A stretch of 5,793 nucleotides of DNA. Source: Alphaproteobacteria bacterium. Lineage in GTDB: Bacteria > Pseudomonadota > Alphaproteobacteria > Micropepsales > Micropepsaceae. Below are positions 1 through 5,793 of this stretch, piece after piece; position 1 is the first letter of the stretch, and every line of letters begins with the position of its first letter. The DNA lies in the NCBI GenBank assembly GCA_025935155.1, contig JAICVV010000147.1, forward strand, positions 1-5,793. The letters run 5' to 3'. The position numbers were made by a program, and so were the translations under genes. The notes beneath the pieces were generated by a model. It did not search any database, had not been told where the DNA came from, and was given only the letters and a program-made list of their open reading frames with translations.

Positions 1-740
1 GCACGCCCGCGACCTATATGCTGGCGCTTTCTCTTCCAGCCCAGATCGATATCGATTGGCTCCGTGCGTTTGCAGCGGGATTGGCCGAGGACCAGCAGGA
101 TTTCGGAATCTCCCTTTTGGGTGGCGACACGACCGCCACGCCGGGAGTTCTGAGCATCGCGATCACGGCCCTCGGCCATGTTCCGGCCGGCAGCATGATT
201 CGCCGGGCTGGCGCGAAAATCGGGGATGTGGTGTACGTGACAGGAACGCTTGGCGACGCCGGGGGCGGATTGGCCTGTGTGAAAGGGAAAGGCGGATCGC
301 TCTCTGTCGCCGATCGTCGATATCTTGTCCGCCGTTTCCAGTTACCCGAGCCGCGGCTGCAGTTGGGCGCAATGCTGATCGGCTTGGCATCGGCTTCATT
401 AGACGTTTCGGACGGCCTATTGGCCGATCTTGGTCATATCGCTGGAACCTCAGATGTGCGAATCGCAATCGAGGCGCCGCGAATTCCCTTATCGCCGGCA
501 TTGCGGCGACTGTGGCCCAATGAAGCGGAGCGGTTCGTTAGCGCCGCCACAGCAGGCGACGATTACGAAATCGCGTTTACTGCTCCGGCCCATCGGCGGG
601 GAGACATAATGCAGGCGGCGGCGGCTGCCCATACGACCGTTTCAGAAATCGGGCGAGTGACTGCAGGCAAAGGTGTTGCGCTGCTGGATTCTGCCGGCTT
701 TGAAATTCCGGTCGGCCAACCGGGATTCGTGCACTTCTGA
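1..740 (+). CDS. thiL: Thiamine-monophosphate kinase ThiL, 5'-truncated by window edge
   Basis: ThiL phosphorylates thiamine monophosphate with ATP to give thiamine diphosphate, the last step of cofactor synthesis in the cytoplasm. The reading frame is already open at base 3 (TPATYMLAL...), so the true start lies outside the window. The ATG at 18 is internal. About 245 codons remain of a family length near 320-330, so the N-terminal ATP/Mg-binding part is missing. Visible family landmarks are [11 protein letters not shown] (from base 114), [13 protein letters not shown], the [15 protein letters not shown] block (from base 399) and the C-terminal [12 protein letters not shown] block (from base 552), which corresponds to the usual GGEDYEL. 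The gene ends with TGA, and hppA follows on the same strand after 140 bases. In alphaproteobacteria thiL often sits downstream of ribH-nusB; that part would lie to the left and is not visible. Nothing suggests damage. Confidence 0.95.
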   Translation, partial: TPATYMLALSLPAQIDIDWLRAFAAGLAEDQQDFGISLLGGDTTATPGVLSIAITALGHVPAGSMIRRAGAKIGDVVYVTGTLGDAGGGLACVKGKGGSLSVADRRYLVRRFQLPEPRLQLGAMLIGLASASLDVSDGLLADLGHIAGTSDVRIAIEAPRIPLSPALRRLWPNEAERFVSAATAGDDYEIAFTAPAHRRGDIMQAAAAAHTTVSEIGRVTAGKGVALLDSAGFEIPVGQPGFVHF

Positions 741-800
741 GCCAAAATTTCGTGTTATTCGGCGTTGCGTCTGCCGGAACCTTTTGGCATGTTCCGCCGC

Positions 801-824
801 CCTCGCGCCCCCTGGCGCGCGAGG
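801..824. other. GC-rich perfect hairpin in the thiL-hppA gap
   Basis: CCTCGCGC (801-808) is the exact reverse complement of GCGCGAGG (817-824), giving an 8-bp stem with an 8-base loop. A shifted alternative pairs GCGCC (805-809) with GGCGC (814-818). No T-run follows, so it is not a classic intrinsic terminator. It could be a processing or partial-termination structure between thiL and hppA, or only a by-product of GC-rich sequence. No convincing promoter was found in the 140-base gap. Confidence 0.4.
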
Positions 825-880
825 CCGGGGCACGCGCGTCCTTTATGGGCCGTCCAGCTGCAAACATGATTGGAGAGGCG

Positions 881-3031
881 ATGAGCGTTCAGCTTTTATT
901 GGTGTTGGTTTGCGGCATCTTGGCCCTGCTCTACGGCGGCATCACCATCGCTTCTGTTCTCAAACAGAGCGCCGGCACTCCCCGCATGCACGAAATCGCG
1001 GCTGCAATCCAGGAAGGCGCCGCCGCTTACCTCAATCGTCAGTATACCACGGTCGCAATCGTCGGTGTTGTCATCTTCATCATCGCTTTCATCATTTTCG
1101 GCTGGCAGGTAGCGGTAGGGTACTTTATCGGCGCGGCATTTTCGGGCGCCGCCGGCTACATCGGCATGAATGTTTCGGTTCGCGCGAATGTGCGCACGGC
1201 GGAAGCGGCGCGGAAAGGTTTGGCCTCTGGCCTGTCGCTTGCTTTCCGCTCCGGCGCCGTAACCGGAATGCTTGTGGTCGGCTTGGGACTCCTCGGCGTT
1301 GCCGGCTATTACGCTTTTCTTCGCTACGGTCTTGGTCTCGACATCAATGATGAAACACAAGGCCGCATCGTCACCAATGCCCTGGTGGCGCTCGGCTTCG
1401 GGGCTTCGCTGATTTCCATTTTCGCCCGCCTCGGCGGCGGCATCTTCACCAAGGGTGCCGATGTGGGTGGCGACATGGTCGGCAAGGTGGAAGCCGGTAT
1501 CCCAGAAGACGATCCACGCAATCCCGCGACCATCGCGGACAATGTGGGGGACAATGTCGGCGATTGCGCGGGCATGGCGGCCGACCTGTTCGAAACGTTC
1601 GCGGTCACCACCGTTGCTACGATGGTGCTGGCCTCGATCTATTTCGTTGGGTCCGCGAAATCGGCGCTGATGCTCTATCCGCTGACGATTGCGGCGACCT
1701 GCATCGTCACCTCCATTATCGGTACCTTCTTCGTGCGGCTCGGTTCCGGCAACAACATCATGGGTGCGTTGTATAAGGGCGTGATCGCCACCGGCATCCT
1801 GTCGCTCATTGCGCTATGGCCGCTCACAGGCTGGGTACTTGGAGACATTCACACCGCGCTTACCGTTAAGACGCCGTCCGGCGACATCAGCTTCACAGGC
1901 ATAAACCTGTTCGAGTGTGGCGTAGTCGGATTGTTCGTGACAGGTGCCATCGTGTGGATCACCGAATACTACACTGGCACAGGGCGCCGTCCGGTGAGCG
2001 TAATCGCGCGCGCCTCCGTCACAGGTCACGGCACCAACGTCATTCAGGGGTTGGCGGTCTCGATGGAAGCGACAGCCCTTCCCGCGCTCGTTATCTGTAT
2101 CGGAATTATCGTAAGCTATCTGCTCGCCGGCCTCTTCGGCATCGCGATAGCGGTTTCTACAATGCTGTCGCTGGCCGGCATGATCGTGGCACTCGATGCC
2201 TTCGGCCCAGTGACGGATAATGCGGGCGGGATTGCCGAAATGGCGGGTTTGGAGGGCGACGTCCGCAAAACAACGGATGCACTCGACGCCGTCGGCAACA
2301 CCACAAAGGCGGTAACGAAAGGTTACGCCATCGGCTCGGCGGGCCTTGGCGCGTTGGTGCTATTCGCCGCCTATACCTCGGATTTGCGCTACTTCATCGC
2401 GCATCCCGGCGCCTACCATTACTTTGCCGGACTCACTCCGCCGAGCTTCTCGCTGGCTAGTCCCTGGGTGGTGGTGGGCCTCTTCATCGGTGGTTTGCTC
2501 CCATATTTGTTCGGCGGCATTGCGATGACAGCTGTTGGCCGCGCCGCTGGCGCCGTGGTTGAAGAGGTCCGCAAGCAGTTCAAGGAAATGCCGGGCATCA
2601 TGCAAGGCACGCAAAAGCCGAACTACGCGCGCGCTGTCGACCTTCTCACCCGCGCTGCCATCCGCGAGATGATCGTTCCGTCGCTGCTGCCGGTGCTTTC
2701 GCCGATCGTGCTTTATTTCGTTGTGAATGCGATTGCCGGTAAGGTCGAAGCGTTCAACGCGCTCGGTGCGATGTTGCTGGGCGTGATCGTTACCGGGTTA
2801 TTCGTCGCGATTTCCATGACGTCGGGCGGTGGCGCCTGGGACAACGCCAAGAAATACATTGAAGACGGTCACTACGGCGGCAAGGGGTCCGACGCACACA
2901 AGGCCGCAGTGACCGGCGATACCGTCGGCGATCCCTATAAGGACACTGCCGGTCCGGCCGTAAATCCAATGATCAAGATCACCAACATCGTGGCGCTGCT
3001 ATTGCTCGCCACCTTGGCACATGGAATCTGA
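881..3031 (+). CDS. hppA: K+-independent membrane-bound H+-translocating pyrophosphatase
   Basis: HppA is an integral inner-membrane pump (family norm about 16 helices) that hydrolyses pyrophosphate and exports protons. It recovers energy from the PPi made in biosynthesis. The product is 716 residues, normal for the family. The catalytic signature [11 protein letters not shown] is at residues 194-204 and is followed by [20 protein letters not shown] (208-227). Later come [17 protein letters not shown] (438-454), the WDNAKKYIE block (D654) and [13 protein letters not shown] (680-692). In the GNTTKA motif the lysine K476 stands where K+-dependent enzymes have alanine. This marks the K+-independent, proton-pumping subfamily typified by Rhodospirillum rubrum. 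The start at 881 is chosen because GGAGAGG (872-878) precedes it and [20 protein letters not shown] is a normal first helix. The frame is open back to 752, but that extension is not HppA-like. The gene is followed by a convergent bamE. Confidence 0.97.
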   Translation: MSVQLLLVLVCGILALLYGGITIASVLKQSAGTPRMHEIAAAIQEGAAAYLNRQYTTVAIVGVVIFIIAFIIFGWQVAVGYFIGAAFSGAAGYIGMNVSVRANVRTAEAARKGLASGLSLAFRSGAVTGMLVVGLGLLGVAGYYAFLRYGLGLDINDETQGRIVTNALVALGFGASLISIFARLGGGIFTKGADVGGDMVGKVEAGIPEDDPRNPATIADNVGDNVGDCAGMAADLFETFAVTTVATMVLASIYFVGSAKSALMLYPLTIAATCIVTSIIGTFFVRLGSGNNIMGALYKGVIATGILSLIALWPLTGWVLGDIHTALTVKTPSGDISFTGINLFECGVVGLFVTGAIVWITEYYTGTGRRPVSVIARASVTGHGTNVIQGLAVSMEATALPALVICIGIIVSYLLAGLFGIAIAVSTMLSLAGMIVALDAFGPVTDNAGGIAEMAGLEGDVRKTTDALDAVGNTTKAVTKGYAIGSAGLGALVLFAAYTSDLRYFIAHPGAYHYFAGLTPPSFSLASPWVVVGLFIGGLLPYLFGGIAMTAVGRAAGAVVEEVRKQFKEMPGIMQGTQKPNYARAVDLLTRAAIREMIVPSLLPVLSPIVLYFVVNAIAGKVEAFNALGAMLLGVIVTGLFVAISMTSGGGAWDNAKKYIEDGHYGGKGSDAHKAAVTGDTVGDPYKDTAGPAVNPMIKITNIVALLLLATLAHGI

Positions 3032-3057
3032 CGGGAGCGGTCCCGAGATAAGGATTT
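3032..3057. terminator. Weak candidate terminator between convergent hppA and bamE
   Basis: Directly after the hppA stop, CGGGA (3032-3036) and TCCCG (3041-3045) form a 5-bp stem with a GCGG loop. Eight bases further on lies TTTT (3054-3057). The position between two convergent genes fits a terminator. The short stem and the detached T-run make it weak, and no T-run follows on the minus strand side. Confidence 0.3.
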
Positions 3058-3077
3058 TGTGGCCGTCGCTTCTGGGA

Positions 3078-3554
3078 TCACGGATAGCCGCCGTTCGGCG
3101 GTCCACCTTGGCCAGGATTTTGGCCGCCCTGATTTCCAAGCGGAACGCCCGGCGTGGCGTTCATCAATTGCTGGAGAAATGTAAGTTCGCGGCCTTTGGC
3201 CGGCGTTTCCCGCGTCTCGAACGCCACCACATGGCCATCTTTCAGACTGTAATGGCGCAAGTCGCTGACCCTACCATCTTTATCGAAATGGACCGCCAGA
3301 ATGGAGCGATTCTCGACCCGTGGATCGAAAAAGGCCACTTGCCGTTCCACGCTGGAAATATAGTACCAGACATCGCCACCGAAGGTCGCCTGGGTGGAGG
3401 GATCGCCAAGGCGCGCCTGCACCGTGGTTTTGGTGTCCGTTCCAGCCTTGATGGTGGCTTCGCCGATCGGGTCCGGCAAATAACCGCGCTGGTTGACGAC
3501 GGGGGTGCATCCGAGGATCAACGCGGCCGATAGCACGACCAAGGGAATACGCAT
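3078..3554 (-). CDS. bamE: Outer membrane assembly lipoprotein BamE (SmpA/OmlA family)
   Basis: BamE is a small periplasm-facing lipoprotein of the BAM complex, which inserts beta-barrel proteins into the outer membrane. The product is 158 residues. It begins with a signal peptide (MRIPLVVLSAALILGC), with the lipidated cysteine at position 16. Leucine at -2 makes the lipobox slightly atypical. The SmpA/OmlA domain follows: an ARLGDPSTQATFGGDVWYYI block, an AVHFDKDGRVSDLRHY block and a TPAKGRELTFLQQL end, all typical of alphaproteobacterial members. The last 20 or so residues are rich in Gly, Pro, Asn and Gln and are probably disordered. The start at 3554 is preferred over an in-frame ATG at 3560. 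The Shine-Dalgarno GAAGGA lies 7 bases before the former but only one base before the latter. It is convergent with hppA and divergent from the bc1-chaperone gene. Confidence 0.92.
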   Translation of the reverse strand: MRIPLVVLSAALILGCTPVVNQRGYLPDPIGEATIKAGTDTKTTVQARLGDPSTQATFGGDVWYYISSVERQVAFFDPRVENRSILAVHFDKDGRVSDLRHYSLKDGHVVAFETRETPAKGRELTFLQQLMNATPGVPLGNQGGQNPGQGGPPNGGYP

Positions 3555-3561
3555 GCCCATG

Positions 3562-3567
3562 TCCTTC
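3562..3567 (-). promoter_or_regulatory. Ribosome binding site deciding the bamE start
   Basis: On the minus strand the sequence reads GAAGGA followed by seven bases and ATG at 3554. The competing in-frame ATG at 3560 would leave a single base of spacing, which is too short. This moves the start two codons downstream of the longest reading frame. Confidence 0.6.
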
Positions 3568-3586
3568 GCTCATCCCCCACCGCACT

Positions 3587-3615
3587 TTGCTAGCCGCGGT
3601 TTTGCTCCCATGCAA
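3587..3615 (-). promoter_or_regulatory. Weak candidate bamE promoter
   Basis: On the minus strand TTGCAT (3615-3610) and TAGCAA (3592-3587) are separated by exactly 17 bases. They match about half of the -35 and -10 consensus positions. Initiation would fall near 3580 and leave a leader of roughly 25 bases before bamE. Spacing and position fit a housekeeping sigma promoter, but the hexamers are weak. Confidence 0.3.
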
Positions 3616-3621
3616 GGGAGC
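3604..3621 (+). promoter_or_regulatory. Inverted repeat covering the Shine-Dalgarno of the bc1-chaperone gene
   Basis: GCTCCC (3604-3609) and GGGAGC (3616-3621) are perfect reverse complements around the 6-base loop ATGCAA. The right arm contains the GGGAG of the Shine-Dalgarno for the ATG at 3630, which is nine bases downstream. In RNA the hairpin would mask the ribosome binding site, if transcription starts upstream of 3604. As DNA it could instead be a small operator in the divergent region. Confidence 0.4.
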
Positions 3622-3629
3622 GTCGTCCT

Positions 3630-4139
3630 ATGTTAAAGGCGCCACGCAGATCGGAGCGTGTGGCTGACACGGCGCGCCAGCTGTGCGCGGAACTGATCAC
3701 TCGGGCGAGAGCGCCGGAATTTTTTGGGGCGCTCGGCGTCCCCGATACAATGGATGGCCGATTCGATCTGGTTGCCCTGCACGCGTGGCTGATGCTCGAG
3801 AGCCTCGCAGCCAAGCCGCCGCTCGCGCAGGCATTGGTAAACGAAATTTTTGTCAATTTTGATGAGGCGTTGCGGCACCTTGGCACTGGCGACGCCAGCA
3901 TGAACCGCAGGCTGAAGACAATGGCGAGTGCGTTTTATGGACGCCTGCAGGCTTACCGGGCTGCCTCCTCGGTAGACGAACTTTGTGCGGCCGTTCACCG
4001 AAATCTTTATCGCGGTGCGGAAGAGCGGCGCGAGCAAGCGAGAACTGTCGCGGCCTACGCATGGATGGTGCGCTCCCATCTTGGGTCTGGCGACCTGGCA
4101 GCAGGCAGACTGGAATTCGGTCCGCTACCGAATATGTAA
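3630..4139 (+). CDS. Ubiquinol-cytochrome c chaperone family protein (CBP3/UQCC1-like)
   Basis: The 169-residue product matches the Ubiq_cyt_C_chap family. Its mitochondrial relatives CBP3/UQCC1 bind newly made cytochrome b and help assemble the bc1 complex. A similar role in bacteria is inferred from homology. Family landmarks are FDLVALHAWLMLESLA (residues 45-60), LVNEIFVNFDEALRHLGTGD (69-88) and RRLKTMASAFYGRLQAY (93-109). No signal peptide or membrane helix is evident, so it is probably cytoplasmic and acts at the membrane surface. AGGGAG (3615-3620) sits at normal distance before the ATG at 3630, and another ATG at 3610 is out of frame. The gene ends with tandem in-frame stops (TAA at 4137, TAG at 4140), and yceD begins five bases after the TAA. 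The two are almost certainly one transcript. Confidence 0.88.
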   Translation: MLKAPRRSERVADTARQLCAELITRARAPEFFGALGVPDTMDGRFDLVALHAWLMLESLAAKPPLAQALVNEIFVNFDEALRHLGTGDASMNRRLKTMASAFYGRLQAYRAASSVDELCAAVHRNLYRGAEERREQARTVAAYAWMVRSHLGSGDLAAGRLEFGPLPNM

Positions 4140-4144
4140 TAGAC

Positions 4145-4666
4145 ATGAAACGCGCCCCCATTTCGGTCATCTACGATCTTGCCGATCTGTCGGACGGCGG
4201 CGCCGAGATTTCGATTTCAGCGACGGAAGAGCAACGCGCCAATTTGGCGGAGTGGGCGGGTGTCGACTCTGTGGAGAGTTTCGAAGGGCACATTGACCTA
4301 CGGCGGAAATCGGCAACGCGCTTTGCCTACGAGGCCACGCTCACCGCCAATATTGAGCAGAGTTGCGTGGTGACGCTCGAGCCCGTTCATGGGCAACTCT
4401 CGCTCAATGTTTCACGGGCCCTTCACCTGACGAAGTTGCCGCCTGGCGCCGAGGTGACCGCCCGCGAACTCTCTGCCACCGCCGATGAAGGGCAGGAAGA
4501 AATCCAGGACAGTCATTACGACCTTGCTGGGCCGCTGTTGGAAGAGTTTTCCCTGGCGATCGATCCTTATCCGCGGGCGCCAGGCGTTGTGTTCAACGCG
4601 CCGAACAACAAGGACCCCGCGGAAAGTCCCTTTGCAGTGCTCAAAACGTTGAAGAAGGGCGGCTAA
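4145..4666 (+). CDS. yceD: YceD / DUF177 family protein linked to 23S rRNA and ribosome biogenesis
   Basis: The product has 173 residues and belongs to the DUF177 (YceD) family. Members have been linked to 23S rRNA accumulation in bacteria and plastids, but the molecular role is unclear. Recognisable blocks are EISISATEEQRANLAEWAGV (21-40), the core CVVTLEPV with Cys74, DLAGPLLEEFSLAIDPYPRA (126-145) and the alphaproteobacterial-style end SPFAVLKTLKKGG. The frame is open further left, but that region is the shadow of the upstream chaperone gene. The ATG at 4145 gives a normal N-terminus. No Shine-Dalgarno is visible before it, so translation probably depends on re-initiation after the chaperone stop five bases upstream. 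yceD precedes rpmF here as in many proteobacteria. Confidence 0.9.
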   Translation: MKRAPISVIYDLADLSDGGAEISISATEEQRANLAEWAGVDSVESFEGHIDLRRKSATRFAYEATLTANIEQSCVVTLEPVHGQLSLNVSRALHLTKLPPGAEVTARELSATADEGQEEIQDSHYDLAGPLLEEFSLAIDPYPRAPGVVFNAPNNKDPAESPFAVLKTLKKGG

Positions 4667-4686
4667 GCCGCGGAATTGCCGCCTTT
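4657..4686 (+). terminator. Terminator- or attenuator-like structure around the yceD stop codon
   Basis: GGCGGC (4658-4663) can pair with GCCGCC (4678-4683), which is followed directly by TTT. Alternatively GCGGC (4659-4663) pairs with GCCGC (4667-4671) across the TAA stop codon. The stems exclude each other. The short T-run suggests weak or partial termination at most, which could set rpmF/plsX levels relative to yceD. Confidence 0.3.
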
Positions 4687-4811
4687 CTGCCCTTGAATCC
4701 CAAATCTCTTTCGGGTTCACTCCGGCCCTGTTTTCTCCGCCATCCGGCCGGCACGGCGCCGTCAGGTCGCCTGCCGTTCCGATTCGGCATTTGTGAAGGA
4801 GCGGCTCCGCC

Positions 4812-4991
4812 ATGGCGGTCCCCAAGAGAAAGAAATCGCCATCCCGGCGGAACATGCGCCGGTCTCATCATCGGCTCGCGCCGGCGGCACATGTGGAATG
4901 CCCGAATTGTGGCGAGCAGCGTCGTCCCCACCATGTATGTTCTTCCTGCGGCCACTATGATGGCCGGGAGGCGGTAAAGGCGAAAGCCTAG
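4812..4991 (+). CDS. rpmF: 50S ribosomal protein bL32, zinc-ribbon form
   Basis: This 59-codon gene reads [20 protein letters not shown] at its start, the standard bL32 basic N-terminus, and ends GREAVKAKA before TAG. bL32 is a structural protein of the large ribosomal subunit. A four-cysteine zinc ribbon is intact: CPNC (Cys30, Cys33) and CSSC (Cys43, Cys46), around the conserved GEQRRPHHV. Its length is normal. GAAGGAG (4795-4801) lies ten bases before the ATG. The AGGAG is followed by CTCC (4805-4808), so a tight 4-bp hairpin over the ribosome binding site is possible but marginal. It lies 145 bases after yceD and 53 bases before plsX, the usual proteobacterial order linking ribosome and membrane lipid synthesis. 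Because of its small size it is easily missed. Confidence 0.97.
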   Translation: MAVPKRKKSPSRRNMRRSHHRLAPAAHVECPNCGEQRRPHHVCSSCGHYDGREAVKAKA

Positions 4992-4998
4992 CTCGGAA

Positions 4999-5025
4999 CC
5001 GCCGCGTCTTTGGCGGGTCTCCCGC
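4999..5025 (+). promoter_or_regulatory. Two mutually exclusive hairpins in the rpmF-plsX gap
   Basis: CCGCC (4999-5003) can pair with GGCGG (5012-5016), while GCGGG (5013-5017) can pair with CCCGC (5021-5025) around a TCT loop. The middle arm is shared, so only one stem can form at a time. The second stem ends immediately before an AGGAG (5026-5030) upstream of plsX. This resembles a small attenuator or translational switch, but five-base GC stems are common in GC-rich DNA. Confidence 0.3.
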
Positions 5026-5044
5026 AGGAGCTTACGAGGCGAGG

Positions 5045-5793
5045 GTGGCCGATCTCACGGTTTCTGTCGATGCGATGGGCGGCGATGCGGGGCCAGGCAT
5101 TGTCGTAACCGCTTTGGCGCGTTCGGCGGTGCGCCATCCGGCCGTCCGTTTCCTGCTGCATGGTGACGAGGCACAGCTGAAGCCGCTGGTGGCGCGCCGC
5201 CGCGGCAAACTCGCGAGCAAGGTCGAAATCCGCCACGCCGCTGAAGTTGTGCGTATGGAGGACAAGCCCAGCCAGGTGCTCCGGCGCGGCCGCAACACCA
5301 GCATGTGGCACACCATCGAATCGCTCCAGAAACAGGAAGCGCAGGTCGCCGTTTCGGCCGGCAATACGGGTGCGCTGATGGCACTCTCCATGTTTCAGCT
5401 GCGCACCCTGGATGGCATCGATCGTCCAGCCATTGCCGCCTTATGGCCAACGAAGAAGGGCCAAAGCGTCGTTCTAGATGTCGGCGCCAATGTGGAATCC
5501 GACGCCCAGCAGCTGGTGGATTTTGCCATAATGGGCGAAGCCTTTGCGCGCGCCGTGCTCGGCCTAGCGCGTCCGACCGTTGGCCTGCTCAATGTGGGCG
5601 CGGAGGACATGAAAGGCCATGATGCCGTGAAGGCAGCGGCGCATATCCTTCGTGAAGTTGATCTTCCGATGGAGTTCCGGGGCTTCGTTGAAGGTGATGA
5701 CATCTCGGAAGGCTCGGTCGATGTGGTGGTGACGGACGGATTCACCGGCAACATCGCCCTCAAGACGGCAGAAGGGACCGCGAAGCTGGTGGC
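5045..5793 (+). CDS. plsX: Phosphate acyltransferase PlsX, 3'-truncated by window edge
   Basis: PlsX converts acyl-ACP and phosphate to acyl-phosphate, the acyl donor used by PlsY in the first step of membrane phospholipid synthesis. It is a soluble, peripherally membrane-associated enzyme. About 249 codons are visible of a usual 340-355. Family motifs are [10 protein letters not shown] near the N-terminus (D at residue 9), [10 protein letters not shown] (residues 103-112), DVGANVE (145-151), [13 protein letters not shown] and [21 protein letters not shown] (ending near residue 236). The start is a GTG at 5045. GAGG (5036-5039) lies five bases before it, a further AGGAG is at 5026, and no in-frame ATG exists between the rpmF stop and this point. 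fabH usually follows plsX and would lie to the right. The frame is intact to the window end. Confidence 0.95.
   Translation, partial: MADLTVSVDAMGGDAGPGIVVTALARSAVRHPAVRFLLHGDEAQLKPLVARRRGKLASKVEIRHAAEVVRMEDKPSQVLRRGRNTSMWHTIESLQKQEAQVAVSAGNTGALMALSMFQLRTLDGIDRPAIAALWPTKKGQSVVLDVGANVESDAQQLVDFAIMGEAFARAVLGLARPTVGLLNVGAEDMKGHDAVKAAAHILREVDLPMEFRGFVEGDDISEGSVDVVVTDGFTGNIALKTAEGTAKLV

Noticed and set aside
784..800. TTGGCA / TGGCATG resembling a -35 box or a sigma-54 -24 element upstream of hppA
   Set aside because: No -10-like hexamer lies 16-18 bases downstream, and the -12 TTGC-type element is absent at the required spacing.
752..880. In-frame 43-codon N-terminal extension of hppA from the ATG at 752
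   Set aside because: The extension is Pro/Arg-rich and unlike the HppA N-terminus. The ATG at 881 has a good Shine-Dalgarno and opens directly into the first membrane helix.
673..1350. 225-codon plus-strand frame overlapping thiL and hppA
   Set aside because: It is rich in Arg, His and Cys with no recognisable motif, and both genes it overlaps are strongly supported.
3021..3533. 170-codon plus-strand reading frame antisense to bamE
   Set aside because: It overlaps a clear BamE gene on the other strand and its translation resembles no family. It is a shadow of GC-rich coding sequence.
4693..4721. TTGAAT with TTCACT 17 bases downstream as a possible rpmF promoter
   Set aside because: Only about half of each hexamer matches. 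In a 145-base gap such a match is expected by chance, so it is not listed as a feature.
4744..4762. Palindromes CCGGCCGG and ACGGCGCCGT upstream of rpmF
   Set aside because: Short self-complementary GC words are common at this base composition and do not form a larger structure together.
4412..4955. Minus-strand frames across the end of yceD, the gap and rpmF
   Set aside because: They lie opposite confident genes and show no domain or plausible start context.
5032..5763. Several minus-strand frames of 105-131 codons opposite plsX
   Set aside because: PlsX motifs are intact on the plus strand, and these frames have the low-complexity composition expected of antisense GC-rich DNA.

Overview
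This is an ordinary alphaproteobacterial housekeeping segment with high GC, judged by eye to be around 60%. The taxon is inferred from gene content and gene order: a ThiL–H+-pyrophosphatase pair, then a BamE-type lipoprotein gene divergent from a cytochrome bc1 chaperone gene, then DUF177 (YceD), bL32 and PlsX. The bL32 protein is the four-cysteine zinc form. From memory, many Rhizobiales have a cysteine-less form, so I lean towards a Rhodospirillales-like or other non-rhizobial alphaproteobacterium. This placement is tentative.

Layout from left to right. Bases 1-740 (+) hold the C-terminal three quarters of thiL (thiamine-monophosphate kinase), cut by the window edge. Bases 741-880 are a gap with a GC-rich hairpin. 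Bases 881-3031 (+) are hppA, a full-length membrane-bound proton-pumping pyrophosphatase carrying the lysine that marks the K+-independent class. A 46-base convergent gap with a weak hairpin separates it from bamE (3078-3554, -), a short outer-membrane lipoprotein of the BAM complex. Bases 3555-3629 are a divergent intergenic region. It holds a weak bamE promoter candidate and an inverted repeat that covers the Shine-Dalgarno of the next gene. Bases 3630-4139 (+) encode a CBP3/UQCC1-type ubiquinol-cytochrome c chaperone, followed 5 bases later by yceD (4145-4666, +). rpmF (4812-4991, +; 59 codons) comes next, and plsX begins at a GTG at 5045 and runs off the right edge.

The right half resembles the widespread yceD-rpmF-plsX arrangement, which couples ribosome production to phospholipid synthesis. 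Here an envelope/respiration module (BamE and the bc1 chaperone) sits in front of it. The intergenic gaps carry several small inverted repeats that could tune expression, but none is a textbook terminator or riboswitch. I found no mobile element, CRISPR array, tRNA, rRNA or exotic defence system. The more interesting points are the RNA structures near start and stop codons and the potassium-class residue of the pyrophosphatase.
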